Source: Parapusillimonas sp013416435
Lineage (GTDB): Bacteria; Pseudomonadota; Gammaproteobacteria; Burkholderiales; Burkholderiaceae_B
Direction: 5' to 3'
Length of the DNA: 64,000 nt
Assembly (NCBI RefSeq): GCF_052180245.1
Contig: NZ_CP197474.1
Coordinates: 1,364,001 to 1,428,000 of the forward strand
Notes under the pieces: model-generated
Told to the model about the DNA's origin: nothing
Seen by the model: only the letters and a program-made list of their open reading frames with translations
Database searches by the model: none
Translations under genes and position numbers: made by a program
In this document: piece by piece, positions 52,986 to 60,721 of the stretch
How positions within the stretch are numbered: position 1 is the stretch's first letter
Layout: each line of letters starts with the position of its first letter

Positions 52986-53026
52986 ACTTTAGGCTTAACG
53001 CCGGACCAGGACTTTAAGCTTTAAAT
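52986..53026. promoter_or_regulatory. Operator-like element C
   Basis: ACTTTAGGCTTAA at 52986-52998 and ACTTTAAGCTTTAAAT from 53011 lie between the divergent dam pseudogene and the 53160 gene. They are degenerate relatives of the arms at sites A, B and D, here arranged as direct repeats with a 12-base spacer. Confidence 0.45.
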
Positions 53027-53159
53027 AGTCGCTGCACCCACGAGTCGTGTGACGATAGCTCTTGTTTTCGAGGGGCAAGCGCCGCTTTCTTTTTTGTCCA
53101 TTGAACCTTTCCATCCGCTTCTGCCACGCTGCGGTTATTTGTGTGGAAAGGGGGGTACG

Positions 53160-53837
53160 ATGGAAAACGCAAGAACGACGATATTGATGAAGCCGCCGAA
53201 TTTTCGGCTTACCGACTGGCGCGTGATGGAGGTGCCAACTGGCGATGGGAACCCAACCCGGCACGTGATCGGATGGACTCATAGCAATGTGCGCGTGAGT
53301 TCTCCGATTTTTCAGGTCGATGGCGTGATGCGCGCATGCTTGACCGGCAGCGGCAATCTTTACCTGTTGACGGGCGATCCCGCTCAGCAATTCGATGAAG
53401 GCATGGCGAAGCTTTGGCTGCAGTGCGCCACAGCAAACAGAATCAGTGCAGACAGAGACGTCACTGACGAATTCGTGGTGACGTTTCAGCAGATTGATGC
53501 TGAGCTGAACTTAGTCGAAGATGTGCCGCCGGATTTTCCACACGATTATTTTTTGGGCGCCGTGCCCGGGTCGCAGCTGAAATTCCTTGCTCGTGAAATC
53601 GAGAGCCGCTACATCATTGGGCCGGCAGCAGGGGAACTCAAAGAACGCTACAGTCTGTGCGTGCGCTTGAGAGAGCAATTCCGTCGACTTAATCTGCATC
53701 GTGAACCAGCTACATCCCCAGATGACGCTACGGCTCCGAGCCTAGCTGAAATCTTTGCGTATGTAGCGCTGGAGGGCTGGGATTTGTCGGCGCAAGAGCG
53801 CGCTTGGATGGTCAACACCATCGAATCAAGAACGTAA
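53160..53837 (+). CDS. Unknown family protein, copy 1 of paralogue pair B
   Basis: 225 residues from MENARTTILMKPPNF (AAGGGGGG upstream; a GTG at 53049 is less likely). Distinctive blocks are LTDWRVMEVPTGDGNPTRHVIGW and VRVSSPIFQVDGVMRACLTGSGNLYLLTG, both shared with the 58685-59353 product. A PDFPHDYFLG motif and a C-terminal GWDLSAQERAWMV are shared as well. Soluble, family not recognised; probably island housekeeping. Confidence 0.65.
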   Translation: MENARTTILMKPPNFRLTDWRVMEVPTGDGNPTRHVIGWTHSNVRVSSPIFQVDGVMRACLTGSGNLYLLTGDPAQQFDEGMAKLWLQCATANRISADRDVTDEFVVTFQQIDAELNLVEDVPPDFPHDYFLGAVPGSQLKFLAREIESRYIIGPAAGELKERYSLCVRLREQFRRLNLHREPATSPDDATAPSLAEIFAYVALEGWDLSAQERAWMVNTIESRT

Positions 53838-54120
53838 TGACGGACAGACCCCGGTTTTCCATTGCTTAGCCGGCGGTTTGGCGTTGCCGGGCGTCCGCCT
53901 CAAGGATTGCTCGACGTACAAAACTATCATCGACTATCGCGAGTAAGCTCAGGGCACTGACCGCCTTGGGGTTGCCTTTGTCGCCGAAGTGCGTGCGAAT
54001 GAAGCTGTCCGTTCCGGGGATACAGTTGCCTGCGTTCAAGCTGTCGCCACGCGTTACCATGATCTGGTGCAAGGGGAAATGGGTGAAGTCCAACTTCCTG
54101 AGCGCTGCGCGATTGTTAAA

Positions 54121-55463
54121 GGGCCTGTCAGTAATTTCGTGTTTGAGGCATAACATGACGCCAAGGAGTGTCTATGCCACGCAAACCAAGAACCCAAGCG
54201 ACCACGCTGCCGACCATTGCCCCAGAACTGCTGGAGTCGTTCGGTAACGGCCCGATGACGGCCGAAGCCATCAATGCTGCATCGCTGGCCTTCAAGAAGG
54301 CGCTGATCGAGCGCGCCCTGGCCGGTGAGATGAACCATCACCTGGGCTACCCGGCCGGAGCCGCCAAGCCAGCGGCGGTCACCAACCAGCGCAATGGCAA
54401 GGGTGCCAAGACGGTCCTGACCGAGGACGGCCCGATCCGCATCGAGGTGCCTCGCGACCGCGACGGCAGCTTCGAGCCGCTGCTGATCCCCAAACACGAA
54501 CGCCGTTTCACCGGCTTTGACGACAAGATCGTCGCCATGTATGCAAGGGGCATGACGGTGCGCGAGATCCAGGGCTTTCTGCTGGAGCAGTACGCCACTG
54601 AGGTCTCGCCGGAGTTCATCAGTTCCGTTACCGACGAAGTCATGGCCGAGGTCGCCGCCTGGCAGGCTAGGCCGCTGGAGCCGGTGTATCCGGTGGTCTT
54701 TTTCGATGCCCTGCGGGTCAAGATCCGCGAGGATGCCGTCGTACGCAACAAGGCCGTCTACCTGGCCCTGGCGGTGCTGCCCGACGGCACCCGTGACATC
54801 CTGGGGCTGTGGATCGAGGGCACCGAAGGAGCCAAATTCTGGATGAAGGTGTTTAACGACCTGAAGACCCGGGGCGTAGAGGACATCCTGATCGCCGTCA
54901 CCGATGGCCTCAAAGGCATGCCCGAGGCGCTGGCCGCCGTCTTCCCGGCCACCACGCTTCAAACCTGCATCGTTCACCTGATCCGCAACAGCCTGGATTA
55001 TGCGAGCTGGAAAGACCGTAAAGCCCTGGCGGCTGCCATCCGGCCGATCTATACCGCCATCAGTGCCGAGGCCGCACAGGCCGAATTGGAGGCTTTTGCC
55101 AACGGCCCTTGGGGACAGAAATTCCCAACCGTCAGCGCGGCATGGCGCAATGCCTGGGATCGGGTGATTCCGTTCTTCGCCTTCCCGCCGGCCGTGCGCC
55201 GCGTGATCTACACCACCAACGCCATCGAGAACATCAACTCGCAACTGCGCAAAATCATCAAGACCCGAGGGCATTTCCCCAACGATGAGGCTGCCGCTAA
55301 ACTGCTCTGGCTGGCGCTGCGTAATATCACGGCAAAATGGAGCCGTTCCGCTCACGACTGGAAGCAAGCCATGAACCAATTCGCCATTCTCTACGAGGAT
55401 CGATTCATCCGCCGTTCCATGTAATGCTCAACCCGCCTCGAACACGGAATTTCTGACACCCCC
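54121..55463 (+). mobile_element. IS256-family insertion sequence
   Basis: 1343 bp. The terminal repeats read GGGCCTGTCAGTAATTTCG and (other end, reverse) GGGGGTGTCAGAAATTCCG. The 8-bp target duplication TTGTTAAA lies at 54113-54120 and 55464-55471. It has a single intact transposase gene. Confidence 0.9.
54174..55424 (+). CDS. IS256-family transposase (mutator type)
   Basis: 416 residues from the ATG at 54174, 5 bases after AAGGAG. Mutator-family blocks: GEMNHHLGYPAG, PVVFFDALRVKIREDAVVRNKAVYLALAVLPDG, AVTDGLKGMPEALAAVFPATTLQTCIVHLIRNS and RVIYTTNAIENINSQLRKIIKTRGHFPNDEAA (catalytic E region). Full length, probably active. Confidence 0.95.
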   Translation: MPRKPRTQATTLPTIAPELLESFGNGPMTAEAINAASLAFKKALIERALAGEMNHHLGYPAGAAKPAAVTNQRNGKGAKTVLTEDGPIRIEVPRDRDGSFEPLLIPKHERRFTGFDDKIVAMYARGMTVREIQGFLLEQYATEVSPEFISSVTDEVMAEVAAWQARPLEPVYPVVFFDALRVKIREDAVVRNKAVYLALAVLPDGTRDILGLWIEGTEGAKFWMKVFNDLKTRGVEDILIAVTDGLKGMPEALAAVFPATTLQTCIVHLIRNSLDYASWKDRKALAAAIRPIYTAISAEAAQAELEAFANGPWGQKFPTVSAAWRNAWDRVIPFFAFPPAVRRVIYTTNAIENINSQLRKIIKTRGHFPNDEAAAKLLWLALRNITAKWSRSAHDWKQAMNQFAILYEDRFIRRSM

Positions 55464-56058
55464 TTGTTAAATATCGCCAGCACCTGACTTGCCCGCGCCT
55501 TGGCAACCTGTTTTTTTGCCTTTTCCAGTGTTTTCGCAGTGCAATGGTGGCCCTTTATGATCCACCCTTGCACGATTTTCAGACTGACCCCCCGGCTCTG
55601 CTCAAGCCATGTTGCGCGATACGTCCGGGGGGCGATGACCTCGGCATCAAGTGTGATTAACCCGCCGATAAGCAGGTTTTCACCCAGGGCGTCAATACAT
55701 CGCTGTGTGATGCGTAAGTCAGCGAAACTACTCGTGCCGCTCCATTTGCCGTTTTTTGACCATGCGCGCTTGCTATAGCATTCGCCACAGGGTTCCTCGG
55801 AAAGTCGAACGTAGACGTTATGATCGCCCCCAGCCCAGGACGAGGTTGAACGGCGATAGGGCCAGTTTTCTTCCAATAAAACTCTGATCCGGCGGAGGAT
55901 GTCCTCAGCCCCTGTAGTCGTTGCGCGAGTGGCGTTCCTTGTACTTGTGATAGAAGTTTGAGTCATTTTACGAAGTTCCTACGAGTGGACTGCACTGGGC
56001 AGCGTGATTTGGAACCTCGTATATGCAATGGCCGAATCGTCCGGGTTTAGCTTGCTGT

Positions 56059-56092
56059 TTAGATTTAAATCGCGGACTTTAGATTTAAAGTC
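56059..56092. promoter_or_regulatory. Palindromic operator candidate D
   Basis: TTAGATTTAAAT at 56059 and GACTTTAGATTTAAAGTC at 56075-56092, itself an almost perfect 18-bp palindrome, with a further CTTTAGGCTGAA at 56101. It lies between the divergent split gene (start 55966) and the P-loop gene (start 56166). Confidence 0.6.
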
Positions 56093-56165
56093 AATGACGG
56101 CTTTAGGCTGAACCCAGATTCCTACATGGAGAAATCCCTTCTTCTTTTTTCTTCTTAGGAATCGT

Positions 56166-56660
56166 ATGAAACACGCCAACACCCGCCGCCAGAACGCTCG
56201 CAGCCAGTCTCATCAAGCCCCCCATCGCCCTGGGTACCAAAGCCGCGCACCAAGGCGTCTTCCGGCTACCGCGGAACTGGTCATCATCCGTGGCCTGCCC
56301 GGCAGTGGTAAATCAACGCTGGCGGACAGGATGGTAGAGCAGGGCTATCAGCATTTCGAAGCTGACATGTACTTTATGCAAGACGGGGTATATCGCTACG
56401 ATGCGAGCCGAGTTCGAGATGCACACAACTGGTGTAAGACGATGACGCGATCCGCACTTGCCCGGGGCGAACGCGTCGTGGTGGCGAACACTTTTACGCG
56501 CTTATCAGAAATGCAGCCCTATTTTGATATGTGCGGGAACGTCCGCGTCATTGAGGCGACTGGCCGCTGGCCCAATGCCCACGGAGTGTCACCCGAGCGG
56601 ATACTGCAGATGGCCGAGCGTTGGGAGCCTTTGGCATGTGCTGAACGTCTAAGCGCGTAG
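56166..56660 (+). CDS. P-loop kinase-like ATP-binding protein (AAA_33 type)
   Basis: 164 residues. A basic tail (1-35) precedes LVIIRGLPGSGKSTLADRMVEQGYQHFEADMYFM, with Walker A GLPGSGKST at 43-51 and an acidic residue after strand 2 as in polynucleotide-kinase-like and N4BP2-like proteins. RGERVVVANTFTRLSEMQPYF is the second typical block. It may phosphorylate a nucleic-acid end or small molecule. The substrate is unknown. It lies downstream of operator-like site D. Confidence 0.75.
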   Translation: MKHANTRRQNARSQSHQAPHRPGYQSRAPRRLPATAELVIIRGLPGSGKSTLADRMVEQGYQHFEADMYFMQDGVYRYDASRVRDAHNWCKTMTRSALARGERVVVANTFTRLSEMQPYFDMCGNVRVIEATGRWPNAHGVSPERILQMAERWEPLACAERLSA

Positions 56661-56841
56661 GGCCCCCCCAGAACTGGCAGCGATCTGGTTGAGCATTGGT
56701 GGTGGGGAGTGAAAATGCAATGAAGCGGCAAAAAATATAAACGATGTGCATAGACATGTCGCCACGGAGATGTGCGTGCTTCGTGGCGGCATGACGGGAA
56801 GCCAGGCGGCTTTCGGTGCCTGTAGCGCTCTGGAGCACATA

Positions 56842-57039
56842 ATGAAACCGCTTCTTGATTTGAACGACCTGGCCGCTTTGTTGCGGCGCAGTCCCCACAC
56901 CATTAAACGCAATTTGCGCACCAATCCCGATGCTGTCCCGCCACGGTTGCAACTGCCGGGCACCAAACTGCTGCGCTGGCGACAGGAGGATGTCCAGGCG
57001 TGGCTAGCCGCGAATGTACAGTCTGGAGGGCGACGCTAA
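56842..57039 (+). CDS. AlpA-like helix-turn-helix regulator
   Basis: 65 residues from the ATG at 56842 with GGAG 9 bases upstream. The HTH reads LLDLNDLAALLRRSPHTIKRNLRTNP and the wing LPGTKLLRWRQEDVQAWL. AlpA-like proteins regulate integrase or replication genes of P4-type elements. Its stop shares a base with the primase start (TAATG), so the two are coupled. Confidence 0.8.
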   Translation: MKPLLDLNDLAALLRRSPHTIKRNLRTNPDAVPPRLQLPGTKLLRWRQEDVQAWLAANVQSGGRR

Positions 57040-58301
57040 TGGCAAAAGCGCAACGAAGATTCCAACCTCACGATTACGCCGATGTCCTCAGAGGCACAGG
57101 CTTATGGGGGCAAGAAGGTGGTGTCTTGCACCATTGGACAGGTAGCTTCTGGCGAGCGTTGCCGGAAGAGGAAGCGGAGAAAGCCGCTTATGACTGGATT
57201 GTCAGTAACGACCGCGTGAACGCCTCCGCTGAAAACGCACGTAAAGCGCATAGGGCGGCGCTGCTGTGGTGTGAAGCGGTTCCGGCAGTAACAACGGACG
57301 TCGTCATCGCCTGCGAGAACGGATACCTGCATGTACGGGACGACGTCTTGAGACTTGAGCCGCCCAACCCATTGTTGGGACTGCGCCATGAATTGGCATG
57401 TGAGTTTGACCCGCGTGCGCCCGAACCGCCCCAGTTCATGGCCTTTTTAGATACAGTGCTGCCGGATAGTGAGGTGAGGGCCCGGGTCCAGGAGTATTTT
57501 GGCTACACCCTGACGAGCGATGCACGCTATCAGATCGCTCAATTTTGGCTGGGCAGCGGGGCAAACGGCAAGGGTGTGTTGGCCCGAATCCTGCTCGCGC
57601 TGCATCGTCGACCTGAGTCCGTGCAGCTGGATGCACTGGACGGATTCAAGTTGTCGTCGCTCATTGATGCAAGCCTCATTTATTGCGATGAAGCACCTCG
57701 GGGACGGATTAATGAGCAGAGCATCAAGTCGCTCATCGCAGGCGAACGCGTGCAAATCGACAGAAGATATCGTGACCCGGTTAGCGTGAATATTCTTGCA
57801 AAATGGCTGGTTTTGGGAAACCATCTTCCGTCCATAACGGACCACTCCAACGGCTTCTGGCGGCGTTGGGATATCGTGCCTTTCGATACCGTCATTGCTG
57901 AGAGCGAGCGTAACCCGCTGTTGGCCGACATCATCATAAAGGCGGAGCTGGCCGGGGTGTTGAACTGGGCGTTGGAGGGGCTGCTACGCCTTCAACGCCG
58001 CGGACGGTTTGGTGCTGTTTTGCCGGCGCCCATGGCCAAGGTGTTGCAAGAAATTAAGGGTCAGACGGATTCAGTTCGAGGATGGCTTGAGGCTTGTGAT
58101 ATTGGGCTGGGCACTGAACTTGATACGACGAAAGACGAGGCCTACGCGCATTACAAAGATTGGTGCAGTCGGAATGGCTTAGCTGCCGTCGCTTCCCCCC
58201 GCTTTTGGCCACGCGTTCGGGATGTCCTTCCGTACGAGGAGCGTCGTTCACGGCGAGAACAGACTCAGAAGCGCGTTTGCAATTTGGCGCTTCCGTTCTG
58301 A
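57039..58301 (+). CDS. P4-family phage/plasmid primase-helicase (SF3)
   Basis: 420 residues from the ATG at 57039 (MAKAQRRFQPHDYADVLRGTG). It holds the D5-type N-terminal domain and the SF3 helicase: Walker A IAQFWLGSGANGKGVLARIL near 170, Walker B SLIYCDEAPRGRINEQSIKSLIAGE, and the sensor ILAKWLVLGNHLPSITDHSNGFWRRWDIVPF. Such proteins unwind and prime the origins of P4-like satellites and integrated plasmids. The zinc primase part is missing, as in many island versions. Confidence 0.9.
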   Translation: MAKAQRRFQPHDYADVLRGTGLWGQEGGVLHHWTGSFWRALPEEEAEKAAYDWIVSNDRVNASAENARKAHRAALLWCEAVPAVTTDVVIACENGYLHVRDDVLRLEPPNPLLGLRHELACEFDPRAPEPPQFMAFLDTVLPDSEVRARVQEYFGYTLTSDARYQIAQFWLGSGANGKGVLARILLALHRRPESVQLDALDGFKLSSLIDASLIYCDEAPRGRINEQSIKSLIAGERVQIDRRYRDPVSVNILAKWLVLGNHLPSITDHSNGFWRRWDIVPFDTVIAESERNPLLADIIIKAELAGVLNWALEGLLRLQRRGRFGAVLPAPMAKVLQEIKGQTDSVRGWLEACDIGLGTELDTTKDEAYAHYKDWCSRNGLAAVASPRFWPRVRDVLPYEERRSRREQTQKRVCNLALPF

Positions 58302-58684
58302 CCGTTTAGCAGTCGGTGCGTCACTTGTGCCAAGCAAATGCCCGATGATGCACCACAGACCTTCCCATTTTGGAAGAAAAAAACTGATGTAAAACAGATT
58401 CTTACAGGGGCGTGCCGGGTGAGCCCGGATGATTCGGAAAACTCTTTTTGCCTTTAAGGCTAATTCAGGTGCGAAGTTTAAAATAGTACTTGACTCACTT
58501 GGCTCACCACTTGAAAGCCCTGGGCCAGCGTGGCGTAGACTGTGCCAGGTGCCGATCCGCACCCAGCACTGTATTGACTCACCGACCTGGAGTGGTGATT
58601 TTCTTCCAGACTAGGACGAGGTGGCGTCCCGATGACTGAGCGGCCTGACCGAGGGCTGCAGGAGGATGTGGCGGGATACCGCGT
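58302..58684. other. 383-bp gene-free stretch next to the primase
   Basis: No supported gene. It contains a degenerate relative of the operator arms (CTTTAAGGCTAA near 58452 and AGTTTAAAATAG near 58476) and short CACTTG repeats (58320s, 58497, 58507). Its place after a P4-type primase makes it a possible replication origin, but nothing proves this. Confidence 0.3.
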
Positions 58685-59353
58685 TTAATCCAGCACGATT
58701 TCCCGCGCTTGGACGGCAACCCAGCGTCGTTCTTGGATAGACAGTTTCCAATCCTGGAGCGCTTCTTGCACGAGCGTGTCGAAATAAAAGGGCCTAAGGT
58801 TCGTCTCGTTACCCAGCTCATGCCGATAGAGACGAGCGCACTGCAAAGCAAGCCGCAGGCACAGCTCGTGACGCTCATCTAGCAGGAAGGTATCAGGCGT
58901 GACGCGGTCAGTCTGCGTGTATTCTTTGATCGGGATGCCGATGAACCAGTCCATCGGGAAATCATAGGGCCGCTGCTGTTGATAAGCGTAAAGCTGCTGT
59001 TCTAGACGAATGAAGGCGTCCGTGATGACGTTCGTCACGTTGGTATCGGATTGGACTCGAAGGCTCTCCTTCCACGTGCTCCACTCAATGATTTCTTCTC
59101 CAGGATGAAAGCTGCATTCGTCCTTAAGGTGGTAGACGTCGCCGCCACGCGTCGCGCACGTTCGCAAGACATTGTCGACGGCGATGATCGGTGAGCTGAC
59201 GCGCGGGTGGGATGCATGTCCATCCACCTCCAGCCCGACTAGATGCCATGTGGGGGCCCCATCGAAGGAGTGCAGAACGACTTCAAAGACCGTCCACTCC
59301 GTCAGGGCGACGGTGGGCGGGCGTAGAAGCAGCGTGATCGGTGGAGGATGCAT
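58685..59353 (-). CDS. Unknown family protein, copy 2 of paralogue pair B
   Basis: 222 residues from MHPPPITLLLRPPTVALTEW; a GTG at 59383 would add ten residues. It shares with the 53160 product: ITLLLRPPxxxLTEW, GAPTWHLVG, RVSSPIIAVDNVLRTCATRGGDVYHL, PYDFPMDWFIG and LSIQERRWV near the C-terminus. Opposite orientation to its relative, on the other side of the primase. Function not recognised. Confidence 0.65.
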   Translation of the reverse strand: MHPPPITLLLRPPTVALTEWTVFEVVLHSFDGAPTWHLVGLEVDGHASHPRVSSPIIAVDNVLRTCATRGGDVYHLKDECSFHPGEEIIEWSTWKESLRVQSDTNVTNVITDAFIRLEQQLYAYQQQRPYDFPMDWFIGIPIKEYTQTDRVTPDTFLLDERHELCLRLALQCARLYRHELGNETNLRPFYFDTLVQEALQDWKLSIQERRWVAVQAREIVLD

Positions 59354-59545
59354 CGAGTGGCCGTGGTTCCAGAAAATCTGCACTTTGACAGAAAGTCCTA
59401 GCGAGGCTCAATAGACAAAAAAGAAAGCCATCCTTGCTGGCCGAGTACGGCAGATGTACGGCCGGTCGCTATACCTAACGCTACAACGAACCATAGGTGG
59501 TGGCGGTGGCGCATATGGACATTAGCGATTTAGGAATTAAAATTG

Positions 59546-60118
59546 ATGAAGAATAGTAAGGAAAATGACAACGACGCATCCTCGAGTGTGCGCGAACCGT
59601 CAAGTACGGCGGCTAAGCAGCACAGGACGCCGCAGTTACTCGCGGCGCTTATCGTGAAGGCGCAGCGTGAAGGGCATACGATGCAGCATCTTGCCCGTGT
59701 GCTGGGTGTCTCTTATGCACGGCTAAATCAGTGGCGTCGAGGCGAGAGTCATATAGGTAACGCCCAGCGCTGGGTTCACGAGCATGCTGCCGGGTACCTG
59801 GGTATTCCCGTGATTCTTGTGCGGGTACTGGCTCAAAATATCACCCTGTCGGATCTGCTTTGGCCCGACCAGGGAGACTTGGCGCTGCAGGTTGAGTCGG
59901 GTATCCATCAGCTTTACGACGACAGTTACATCGGCGGCTTTGTTCCACCTGCGCTTTTGAGCGCGTCTACTTCGGTCAAGCTGTTCGTGTTGTTTCTGTA
60001 TCGCGAACTGAACGCACCGGCAAGTGCTGCGATGGGGAGGAGTTCGGCATCCTGGCTTTCGACACTGCGAGAGGCCATGTCGGCTGAAGGCGGCGTGAGA
60101 GCGACTGGAAAGCTATGA
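59546..60118 (+). CDS. Helix-turn-helix protein related to the split XRE-like gene
   Basis: 190 residues from MKNSKENDNDASSSV. The HTH region LLAALIVKAQREGHTMQHLARVLGVSYARLNQWRRGESHIGNAQRWVHEHAAGYLGIPVILVRVLA aligns with the equivalent region of the gene split by the IS5 element at the other end of the island. The C-terminal part is helical and unrecognised. It is likely a DNA-binding regulator, and it is followed by a clear terminator. Confidence 0.7.
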   Translation: MKNSKENDNDASSSVREPSSTAAKQHRTPQLLAALIVKAQREGHTMQHLARVLGVSYARLNQWRRGESHIGNAQRWVHEHAAGYLGIPVILVRVLAQNITLSDLLWPDQGDLALQVESGIHQLYDDSYIGGFVPPALLSASTSVKLFVLFLYRELNAPASAAMGRSSASWLSTLREAMSAEGGVRATGKL

Positions 60119-60164
60119 GAGTAGGGAGATGTTTTGGCGATAGATACTGACTCATGATTAAGCA

Positions 60165-60202
60165 GCGCCCCACCAATTTTTTCCTGGTGAGGCGCTTTTT
60201 TC
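60165..60202 (+). terminator. Intrinsic terminator after the HTH gene
   Basis: Stem GCGCCCCACCA / TGGTGAGGCGC around ATTTTTTCC, followed by TTTTTT. Beyond it, 60203-60480 holds no recognisable gene. Confidence 0.75.
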
Positions 60203-60480
60203 TGCGTTCGCGCTTCTCACTAAGGCAGGGGAGGTATTTCCGGGGTGTTTTTCGTAGTGCATCCAGCATGAACGCCAAGGGGGTACTGGTCGTTTCGTCA
60301 ATTGATCAAAATGACAGAAGTGAAATGCAATTGCGTAAAGGTGAGCGGAATTCATTGCTCAATGGGAATCCCTGTTCTTCCTTCACACTGTCCAACTACG
60401 CGTCCCGATGGCGCTTTTTTGTCGCCGGCGGTTAGGAAATATCTGGACTAGCCAGAAGTGTTCGGCTACTCTTTAGCAGA

Positions 60481-60514
60481 GCGGTTTTTTTCTACACAAA
60501 GCGTATACACAGAG
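60481..60514. repeat. Island right-end repeat, copy 1
   Basis: GCGGTTTTTTTCTACACAAAG followed by CGTATACACAGAG, 57 bp inside attR. A copy with two substitutions and one gap lies at 63677-63709, and CTACACAAAG also occurs at 21434, just inside attL. It could be an arm-type integrase or excisionase site. Confidence 0.6.
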
Positions 60515-60570
60515 TTCGTGTTTTAAAAAGCTAAGCTATTGATTTTAAAGATAAATTTAATTTCGCCGAG

Positions 60571-60590
60571 GAATCCCTCCGTCTCCGCCA
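60571..60590 (+). other. Right attachment site of the island (attR)
   Basis: An exact 20-bp copy of the tRNA-Ser 3' end (21337-21356), immediately followed by the displaced tRNA terminator. It marks the right border of the 39-kb element. Confidence 0.85.
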
Positions 60591-60605
60591 AGAATTTGGC
60601 ACTAA

Positions 60606-60629
60606 GGCCCTGTTTCTACAGGGCCTTTT
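60606..60629 (+). terminator. Probable original tRNA-Ser terminator
   Basis: GGCCCTG-TTTCTA-CAGGGCC followed by TTTTCTTTT, 15 bases after attR. Before island insertion this hairpin would have sat right behind tRNA-Ser. Confidence 0.8.
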
Positions 60630-60721
60630 CTTTTGGTGCGCCCGGCCGGGCGCGGCTTAAGCAGGGGCGTCCATTCCATGGTTAATGATGAAGAGCCGCC
60701 GGTGTTTGTCGCAGTAGGCTG

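Larger units (their letters stand above)
53866..55966 (-). pseudogene. Unknown gene split by an IS256-family element
   Basis: The N-terminal part (55966 down to 55464, MTQTSITSTRNATR...) reaches ASQVLAIFN, and the C-terminal part (54120 down to 53866) resumes at NRAALRKLDFTHFPLHQIMV and ends ADARQRQTAG. Deleting the IS and one 8-bp duplication joins them in frame as LAIFNNRAALRK. The intact product would be about 250 residues, with a Cys pair (EEPCGECYSKRAW) in the N-terminal half. Family not recognised. Confidence 0.8.
21337..60590. mobile_element. 39-kb integrative element in tRNA-Ser carrying BREX
   Basis: Bounded by the 20-bp direct repeat, with a tyrosine integrase 107 bp inside the left end pointing inward. 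The interior carries a P4-type primase, an AlpA-like regulator, BREX and other accessory genes, and it lacks the chromosomal GGGGTCAGACCCC palindromes. No conjugation or phage structural genes were recognised, so it looks like a P4-like or mobilised island rather than a self-transmissible element. AT content in many intergenic stretches is visibly higher than in the flanks. Confidence 0.85.

Noticed and set aside
54054..55379. 441-codon open frame antisense to the IS256 transposase
   Set aside because: Typical shadow of this transposase family; the sense frame carries all catalytic motifs.
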